A stretch of 60,096 bases of DNA from Chloracidobacterium sp. (GTDB taxonomy: Bacteria; Acidobacteriota; Blastocatellia; Chloracidobacteriales; Chloracidobacteriaceae). Shown one piece after another: positions 54,673 through 60,096 of the stretch (position 1 is the stretch's first letter; each line of letters begins with the position of its first letter). Both the position numbers and the translations under genes were made by a program. The notes under the pieces are model-generated. The model was not told where the DNA came from. It ran no database searches and was given only the letters and a program-made list of their open reading frames with translations. Location of the stretch: NCBI GenBank assembly GCA_025057975.1, contig JANWUV010000019.1, positions 1-60,096 of the forward strand, given 5' to 3'.

Positions 54673-55509
54673 TTATCGCTTGACGAGTTCCACACCGGTA
54701 GCCAGCACGTCCACCGTAGCCGATTCGCTCATATGAATGACGGACGGCGCCGCCGCACTAGGACGCAACCCGATTTCACGGGTGATCGCCAACGCCTCAG
54801 CCGGCTCTTGCAGGCGTCCGAACTCCTGCCGCAGCAGCGTCCGCTTGACGGGCTGTTCCAGCGCCAGCACAACGCGCGACCAAACACCCGCCGGAGGCGT
54901 CCACACTTCATGACCCGACTGGCGGACGGCTTGGATCAGTCGCTCGTTGGTCGGAATGTCCGGCAACGGCGACCGCGACAGCACAAAGACAATTTTCTCA
55001 CGCACCTCGCCTGGCGTCAGAAAGACGAACCACTGCGCCTCTGGGTCGGGTTCTTTGGCGGAAGGAATCTGGTAGGGGACGTGGCCGCGAATAAAGTTGT
55101 CGCCGTTTTGCAGGCGCGCGTGGGGGTAGATCATCCGCAGCGTGCCCTTGGAGTCGGCGTTGAAAACGTACAGGTATGCATCCTGATTGGCTTCCACAAC
55201 GAAGCGAATTTCGTCCCCAGTGGAGAAAACTTGGCTGGGATCAGCGCGTTCGGGAAGGCCATGACGATTTCTGATATAGAGCGTGTAGCCGAAGCCCAGC
55301 GGTTCAGGTGTGGATGGCGCAGTTTTGGCCGGCCGGTGGCGCGCGCTGACCGGACGGGTTGACCTAGCTGTGGCCGGGCGCGTACGGATGAAGGCGTCAC
55401 GGGTTTGATCCGCTCCGCCGGTCGGTGACTGCGCCGGCGTGAAACCAATCCCGCACAGTAACAAGGCGACAGCAAGGTATAGCTTGGCTGTGAGTTGCGA
55501 AGCACGCAT
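54673..55509 (-). CDS. Exported DUF4384 domain protein
   Basis: A 278-residue protein from ATG 55509 (MRASQLTAKLYLAVALLLCGIGFTPAQS), with AGGAGG upstream; a TTG at 55542 is less likely. After a Pro/Arg/Thr-rich stretch lies a DUF4384 domain: LGFGYTLYIRNRHGLPERADPSQVFSTGDEIRFVVEANQDAYLYVFNADSKGTLRMIYPHARLQNGDNFIRGHVPYQIPS...EAQWFVFLTPGEVREKIVFVLSRSPL. The same fold is fused to both kinases in this window. It is the first gene of the operon and lies 25 bases before the sigma factor. It may be the stand-alone partner of the kinase's outer domain. Confidence 0.85.
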   Translation of the reverse strand: MRASQLTAKLYLAVALLLCGIGFTPAQSPTGGADQTRDAFIRTRPATARSTRPVSARHRPAKTAPSTPEPLGFGYTLYIRNRHGLPERADPSQVFSTGDEIRFVVEANQDAYLYVFNADSKGTLRMIYPHARLQNGDNFIRGHVPYQIPSAKEPDPEAQWFVFLTPGEVREKIVFVLSRSPLPDIPTNERLIQAVRQSGHEVWTPPAGVWSRVVLALEQPVKRTLLRQEFGRLQEPAEALAITREIGLRPSAAAPSVIHMSESATVDVLATGVELVKR

Positions 55510-55628
55510 AGCACGGAGCACCTCCTGAAAGCCGACACTCAATCCATGACGCGACAGGCGGTCGAAAACGGTATCACAACAGCTAGCAAGATGTTCGCCG
55601 AAGCCTTAGCGAAACAACAGACGGCGAA

Positions 55629-55658
55629 TTGACGGCGGTCTGTGCGTCCGACTAAGTT
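55629..55658 (+). promoter_or_regulatory. Weak candidate promoter of btaB
   Basis: TTGACG (55629-55634) and TAAGTT (55653-55658) are separated by 18 bases, 54 bases upstream of the btaB ATG. The -35 is good and the -10 is poor, so confidence is low. Confidence 0.25.
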
Positions 55659-55712
55659 ACGCTGGTGACATACCGAGATTACCACCTATCTGCGCCTTAC
55701 CCCCGGTGCCTG

Positions 55713-56384
55713 ATGAAGAACACCCACGCCGCAAAGATGGATGCGATGTATCGGCGGCAACGATACATCTACGACTTATCCCGCAAGTACTTTTTGTTTG
55801 GACGCGACACCCTGCTGGCTCGACTTCCGGTGCGACCCGGCATGCGCGTCGTTGAAATTGGTTGCGGCACGGCGCGAAATCTGGTCATTTTGGCGAGCCG
55901 GCATCCGCAGGCGCAGTTTTACGGCGCGGACATCTCTAGCGAAATGTTGCTTTCGGCGCGCGCCAATATCCGCCGCCGCCGACTAGAGAATGTCGTCGTT
56001 GCGACCGCCGCCGCCGAAGGCTTCGACCACCGGGCGGTGTTCGGCCTTGATACGCCGTTTGACATTGCCTTTTTCTCGTATTCGCTTTCGATGATTCCCG
56101 ACTGGCGGGCGGCTGTTGCAGCGGCGCTCGCCAGCCTTCGTCCCGGCGGTTGGCTGGGCGTGGTGGACTTCTGGGACCAGAAGGAACTGCCGAGGTGGTT
56201 TGAAAAGCTGCTGGGGGCGTGGGTTCGACGCTTTGACGTGACGCCGCGTCCGGAAATTCTGGACGAGCTAGCCGCCCGCCGTGATCGGGGCGAAGGCAAC
56301 CTGACGATTGAAGCGGTGGGTGGGCGCTATGCGTTTATCGCGCTGTTTGAAACCGCCCTACCGAGCGCGGCGCACGCATCTTGA
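55713..56384 (+). CDS. btaB: Probable betaine-lipid N-methyltransferase BtaB
   Basis: A 223-residue SAM-dependent methyltransferase from ATG 55713 (MKNTHAAKMDAMYRRQRYIYDLSRKYFLFGRDTLLARL). Motif I is VVEIGCGTARNLVILASRHP, and GADISSEMLLSARANI and FDIAFFSYSLSMIPDWRAAVAAALASLRPGGWLGVVDFWDQKELP follow. The MYRRQRYIYDLSRKYFLFGRD start is the BtaB signature for three successive N-methylations of diacylglyceryl-homoserine. The gene for BtaA lies 18 bases downstream. Together they make diacylglyceryl-trimethylhomoserine (DGTS), a phosphorus-free membrane lipid. Confidence 0.87.
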   Translation: MKNTHAAKMDAMYRRQRYIYDLSRKYFLFGRDTLLARLPVRPGMRVVEIGCGTARNLVILASRHPQAQFYGADISSEMLLSARANIRRRRLENVVVATAAAEGFDHRAVFGLDTPFDIAFFSYSLSMIPDWRAAVAAALASLRPGGWLGVVDFWDQKELPRWFEKLLGAWVRRFDVTPRPEILDELAARRDRGEGNLTIEAVGGRYAFIALFETALPSAAHAS

Positions 56385-56402
56385 ACGTCTTTGTGAGGGT
56401 AT

Positions 56403-57629
56403 TTGTCTGTGGCGACTGATACGGCTCAACTCCTCCGTGCGGCGGTTCACCAAAGCCCCATTACCTCCAAGCAGGGTCTGCTGGAACGGCTGTTTACGTT
56501 TTACTTCGATGCGTTCGTCTATAACCAGATCTGGGAAGACCCGCAGGTTGATCTGGCGGCGCTGGAACTCACGCCGGAAAGCCGCATCCTGACGATCTCA
56601 TCCGGCGGCTGCAATGTTCTCAACTACTTGGTGCATGGCCCGGCGCACATTACAGCCGTTGACCTAAACCGCTATCACCTAGCTCTGTTGCGCCTCAAGC
56701 TGGCCGCCGTCCGCCACTTACCAGACCACGAAGCCTTCTTTCGGATGTTTGGCGCAGCCAACGATGCGCGCAATGTCACAGCGTACGATGTGTATTTGAG
56801 TCCACACCTTGACGAGGCGACGCGCGCCTTCTGGGAAGGCCTGACGATATTTGGGAAGCGGCGCATTCACTTCTTTGCGGACAATCTTTACGACCACGCG
56901 CGCAACGGCTTCTACCTCCGCTTTCTAGAGAAGCTCGCCCATCTGATGGGCATTTATCCCGACCGCATCATTGGCCTGACCGATCCGGTTGAGCGCGCCA
57001 AAGTATTTGACGCCACTATTGGTCGCTACTTCGACCACTGGTTAGTGCGGGCGCTGTCAAAGCTGCCGTTCATCGTGTTTGGTCTCGGTATTCCGCCGCG
57101 TCAGTACGAAGCGATGCGTCGTGAAACGCCGGAAAACATTCTGGCGATGTATCGGCGGCGTGTTCGGCGCTTTGTCTGCGACTTTCCCATTGAGGAGAAC
57201 TATTTTGCGTGGCAGGCCTTGGCGCGGCGCTACGACACCGAACACCGTCGGGCCATTCCCGAATACCTCAAGGCGGAACATTTCGAGACGCTGCGCGCCA
57301 ATGTCGCGCGGGTGACGACGGAGGTCACATCATTGACGGCTCACTTACGCCGGCAGCCGGCCGGAGCCTATGACCGCTTTGTGTTTCTTGACGCGCAAGA
57401 CTGGATGAAAGACGAGGAGATTGTTGCGCTGTGGCGCGAGGTGGTACGGGTGGCGCCGCCGGGCTCACGAGTCATCTTCCGTACCGCGCCGGAAGCCTCG
57501 CCGGTGGAAGCGGCGCTGCCGCCCGACTTACGAGCGCGTGTCCGGTACGAGCGTGAACGCTCGATGGAACTCTTCGCTCAGGATCGCTTCGCCATCTACG
57601 GCGGGTTTCATCTTTACGTCGTAAACTAG
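56403..57629 (+). CDS. btaA: Diacylglycerol 3-amino-3-carboxypropyl transferase BtaA (DUF3419)
   Basis: A 408-residue protein. The start is TTG 56403 or, with better spacing from GAGGG, GTG 56409. DUF3419 hallmarks are FYFDAFVYNQIWEDPQVDLAALELTPESRILTISSGGCNVLNYLVHGPAHITAVDLNRYHLALLRLKLAAVRHL, HFFADNLYDHARNGFYLRFLEKLAHLMG and FVFLDAQDWMKDEEIVALWREVVRVAPPGSRVIFRTAPE. It moves the aminocarboxypropyl group of SAM to diacylglycerol, giving diacylglyceryl-homoserine, which BtaB then methylates. The separate btaB-btaA pair is the bacterial arrangement; eukaryotic Bta1 is a fusion. Confidence 0.9.
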   Translation: MSVATDTAQLLRAAVHQSPITSKQGLLERLFTFYFDAFVYNQIWEDPQVDLAALELTPESRILTISSGGCNVLNYLVHGPAHITAVDLNRYHLALLRLKLAAVRHLPDHEAFFRMFGAANDARNVTAYDVYLSPHLDEATRAFWEGLTIFGKRRIHFFADNLYDHARNGFYLRFLEKLAHLMGIYPDRIIGLTDPVERAKVFDATIGRYFDHWLVRALSKLPFIVFGLGIPPRQYEAMRRETPENILAMYRRRVRRFVCDFPIEENYFAWQALARRYDTEHRRAIPEYLKAEHFETLRANVARVTTEVTSLTAHLRRQPAGAYDRFVFLDAQDWMKDEEIVALWREVVRVAPPGSRVIFRTAPEASPVEAALPPDLRARVRYERERSMELFAQDRFAIYGGFHLYVVN

Positions 57630-57654
57630 CGCGTTTTCTCGGAACGCGCGCTAG
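57626..57654. terminator. Bidirectional hairpin at the convergent ends of btaA and the coiled-coil gene
   Basis: CTAGCGCGTT (57626-57635) pairs with AACGCGCGCTAG (57643-57654) with a two-base bulge and a 7-base loop. The element overlaps both stop codons of the converging genes, so it can serve both strands. There is no long T-run. Confidence 0.5.
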
Positions 57655-58334
57655 CGCACGCTTGGGTCAACCATCACTGACGGTGTTTCCGTCGTATTGG
57701 TCGGCGGCGCTACATCCGACAGCACGGAGTCTAGGTCAGATTCACTGAAATCCAGTTCGCCGACAAATGGGCGAAGCAACTCCGACAGCCGCTGCCGTTC
57801 GGCAATGAGCCGGGCTTCAAACGCCCGCGCCTGCTCTTCCGCCTCCTGCGCCTCCCGCATCAGGCGCTCTTTCTCTTCCTCCTGTCGGCGAATGAACTCT
57901 AACCGCTCGGCTTCCATTTCTTTGAACCGCTCAGCGTTGCGACGTCCCAAGCTGTCGGCGCGACTCAGAAGCGTGGCGTGATAGCTTTCAAGCGCCTTGA
58001 CCTTGCGGGCGGCGTCGTTTTTTGGTTCTTCAATGGTGTGCCCCTCGCGGTCAAGCGCAAACTTCAGTGCAATGACGCGCGTCTCCGGCGGAGCGTTGGC
58101 GATGATTGGGTTAGCGATCATCTTTTCAAGTTCCTCAACGCCACACGGGGAGACCGGCAAGCGGGCGCTCCGGTAAATGGATTCAAAACTCCGTAGGTGC
58201 GGAGGAACGTTTTCCTCGGACTGATGAAGTGACTCTGGCGACCGCTCATCTTGGGAACGGCGGTCGCGTTCTTCACGGTTGGATTCCAGTTTTGAGCCGA
58301 AGATTCTGCCGAGCATGCCAGTTCCGTTGCTCAT
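57651..58334 (-). CDS. Coiled-coil protein of unknown function
   Basis: A 227-residue protein from ATG 58334 (MSNGTGMLGRIFGSKLESNREERDRRSQDERSPESLHQSEENVPPHLRSFESIYRSARLP). A conserved-looking middle (PVSPCGVEELEKMIANPIIANAPPETRVIALKFALDREGHTIEEPKNDAARKVKALESYHATLL) is followed by a Glu/Arg-rich coiled coil of about 55 residues (AERFKEMEAERLEFIRRQEEEKERLMREAQEAEEQARAFEARLIAERQRL). The tail is acidic and Ser/Asp-rich. No membrane segment or catalytic motif is seen. I do not recognise a family. It is alone on its strand. Confidence 0.7.
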   Translation of the reverse strand: MSNGTGMLGRIFGSKLESNREERDRRSQDERSPESLHQSEENVPPHLRSFESIYRSARLPVSPCGVEELEKMIANPIIANAPPETRVIALKFALDREGHTIEEPKNDAARKVKALESYHATLLSRADSLGRRNAERFKEMEAERLEFIRRQEEEKERLMREAQEAEEQARAFEARLIAERQRLSELLRPFVGELDFSESDLDSVLSDVAPPTNTTETPSVMVDPSVR

Positions 58335-58724
58335 AAACGCCTCGCAGCGCCGTGGGAGTCCCGGCGTGTTTAAAGTCAAATCGCTTGAAGGCAAGGTTGC
58401 TCTATTGTGTTTGAAAGTTGGGCGTGGCACAAGCCGCCTTTGAAGAGAATTCTTCAAAGGTTAGCCGCCTACGCGCGCCGAAGGCCCGCCTGAAGCGCAA
58501 CAAACGGCGCGTCTCCGGGACGCCAACGTCCCGGAGAGGCCCAGCGGCGGAAACGATGTTCGCGGAAAGGAATTGCGCCGTACGTCGCAGGCTGGACGCC
58601 CTTTTAGCGGTTAGCTATGTTTTCTTCGTCCCACACAGGCAAAGCTCCCAAAAGCGGGCGTACGCCGCTTACCCCTCGCTTTGTTTGTGGACGGTGCATA
58701 ACCCACGCCGAGACGCCCCGGCTA
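58335..58724. other. Gene-free divergent spacer with a perfect hairpin
   Basis: About 390 bases between the divergent coiled-coil gene and the ATP-grasp gene. The only clear element is the 11-base inverted repeat at 58512-58537, listed separately. I found no promoter that I can support. Confidence 0.5.
58512..58537. repeat. Perfect 11-base-pair hairpin with CCAA loop
   Basis: TCTCCGGGACG (58512-58522) and CGTCCCGGAGA (58527-58537) pair perfectly around CCAA. No T-run follows on either strand, which argues against a Rho-independent terminator. It could be an operator, an RNA stem or a short mobile repeat. Confidence 0.6.
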
Positions 58725-60096
58725 TGTTTGAAAACTATGAAGTCGGCGACTTCTATGACGAAATGTTCCTGATGCCGGGCGTGCCGCGTCCCGAAACGGC
58801 GTTTCTCGCCCGGACACTGGCGACGCTGCGCAGTGATGAAGTTCTGCGTCGGCAGGCGGCCGCCGAACAACTGCTCCTACACTTAGGGATTACCTTCAAC
58901 GTTTACGGCAGCAGCGACGGCATTGAGAGAATCTTCCCCTTCGACCTTATCCCGCGCGTCGTCGCTGCAAAAGAATGGGCGTGGATCGAGGCTGGTCTTC
59001 GGCAACGCATCCGCGCGCTCAACGCCTTCATCGCCGACGTGTACGGCGAGCAGCGCATCCTCAAGGACGGCGTAGTGCCGCCAGATCTGGTTCTCAACAA
59101 TCCGAGTTACCTGGAAGCCTGCCGAGGGCTGAGACCGCCGCGCGACATCTGGTGCCACATCACCGGGACTGACTTGGTGCGTGATCAGGACGGCCAAATC
59201 TACGTCTTGGAGGACAACCTGCGCTGTCCGTCCGGGGTTTCCTACGTGCTGGGCAATCGGTCGGTGATGAAGTACACGCTGCCGCAGCTCTTTGAGGCGG
59301 CGACAATCCGGCCGGTGTTCACCTACCCCAGCAAGTTGCTTGAAACCCTTCAGCGCCTTGCCCCCGAACATCTTCTCAACCCGACTGTCGTGGTGTTGAC
59401 GCCCGGCGTCGCGAACTCCGCTTACTTCGAGCATTCCTTTCTGGCGCAGCAGATGGGCGTCGAACTTGTCGAAGGGCGCGACCTTGTTGTGGACGGTGGG
59501 TTTGTCAAAATGCGGACAACGCGCGGCCTCAAGCCGGTGGATGTCATCTACCGCCGCATTGACGACACCTTTCTCGACCCAGAGACCTTCCGCCCGGATT
59601 CGCTGCTCGGCGTACCGGGTCTGATGCAGGTTTATCGCGCCGGGCGCGTTGCGCTGGCCAACGCGCCGGGGACAGGCGTGGCGGATGACAAGGCGGTGTA
59701 TGCTTATGTGCCGGACATTATTCGCTACTATCTGGCCGAGACGCCGATTATCCCGAATGTCCCGACTTACCTGTGCCGCGACCCAGAAGCGCTCGCCTAC
59801 GTCCTTGACAATCTCGACAAGCTGGTGGTGAAGCCGACGGGCGGTTCGGGTGGCTACGGTATGCTGGTCGGGCCAACCTCGACGGCGCTGGAACGCGACG
59901 AGTTCCGCGAACGCCTGCTGGCGCGTCCGGCGGACTATATCGCCCAACCGACGCTCCGGTTGTCGCGTGTACCGACAATTGTCGGCGACCGCATTGAGGG
60001 GCGGCACGTGGACCTGCGACCGTACATCCTCTACGGCGAGGACATCTTCGTGTTGCCGGGCGGGCTGACGCGCGTGGCGCTGCGCCGCGGCTCACT
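58725..60096 (+). CDS. Circularly permuted ATP-grasp protein (DUF404/DUF407 type), 3' end outside window
   Basis: The frame opens at ATG 58725 (MFENYEVGDFYDEMFLMPGVPRPETAFLARTLATL) and stays open to the right edge: 457 residues, truncated. Family blocks are clear: LHLGITFNVYGSSDGIERIFPFDLIPRVVAAKEWAWIEAGLRQRIRALNAFIADVYGEQRILKDGVVP, PSYLEACRGLRPPRDIWCHITGTDLVRDQDGQIYVLEDNLRCPSGVSYVLGNR, VVVLTPGVANSAYFEHSFLAQQMGVELVEGRDLVV, DVIYRRIDDTFLDPE and KLVVKPTGGSGGYGMLVGP, the ATP-binding glycine-rich loop. These proteins are normally encoded with an alpha-E domain protein and a transglutaminase-like protein, which would lie beyond the window. They probably ligate an amino-acid or peptide substrate, and the product is not known. 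Confidence 0.92.

Noticed and set aside
58883-60007. A 374-residue minus-strand frame with a start and a stop.
   Set aside because: It is antisense to the ATP-grasp gene on the plus strand, whose protein motifs are unmistakable. The plus-strand gene simply lacks a stop within the window.

Overview
The window is about 60 kb of GC-rich (roughly 60%), densely coded bacterial chromosome. Several features point to the phylum Acidobacteriota, and most likely to a thermophilic Chloracidobacterium or a close relative: a Sig-70_X6-like ECF sigma factor next to a serine/threonine kinase with the N-terminal extension usual in acidobacteria, DUF4384 proteins, large secreted proteases with BACON domains, Uma2-family proteins, and a btaBA pair for betaine lipids. 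This assignment is inference from gene content, not from a marker gene.

Layout. 1-3.8 kb: the end of a Uma2 protein (+), then a minus-strand group of a membrane Ser/Thr kinase and two proteins of unknown function. 3.9-4.8 kb: tRNA-Pro(TGG) and a DedA/VTT-type membrane protein. 5.1-13.8 kb: two tandem paralogous secreted metalloproteases with BACON domains and a C-terminal run of D-x-D-x-D-G repeats. 13.9-25.2 kb: a long minus-strand block holding a HEAT-TonB protein, an SCP2 protein, moaA, an isoaspartyl peptidase, an RluA-type pseudouridine synthase, a secreted serine protease with the same C-terminal repeats, NAD-type isocitrate dehydrogenase, a Uma2 protein, a small membrane protein and trpB. 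An 860-base gene-free stretch lies upstream of the trpB stop codon. 25.4-27.3 kb (+): an AtuA-family protein and a small exported protein with a structured leader and a clear terminator. 27.5-31.7 kb (-): a DsbD-like protein and acetyl-CoA synthetase. 31.8-35.5 kb (+): a small membrane protein, a YgiT zinc-finger protein, a secreted or anchored protein of unknown function, and a LysM/CHAP-like/PG-binding/GH19 cell-wall hydrolase. 35.7-38.3 kb (-): an alpha/beta hydrolase and a POT peptide transporter.

38.6-47.2 kb (+) is the most striking part. It is a translationally coupled three-gene operon resembling the DptG-DptH-DptF phosphorothioation-dependent restriction module: a protein of unknown fold, a 1683-residue protein with a PD-(D/E)xK-like nuclease motif and a HerA-type ATPase, and a P-loop ATPase with a Cys cluster. 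No dndABCDE modification genes are present in the window. A flavin monooxygenase starts 36 bases downstream on the same strand.

48.8-55.5 kb (-) is a signalling operon: DUF4384 protein, ECF sigma factor, Ser/Thr kinase and a TPR-CHAT (caspase-like) protease. 55.7-57.6 kb (+) holds btaB-btaA. The window ends with a coiled-coil protein (-) and the start of a circularly permuted ATP-grasp protein (+) that runs off the edge.
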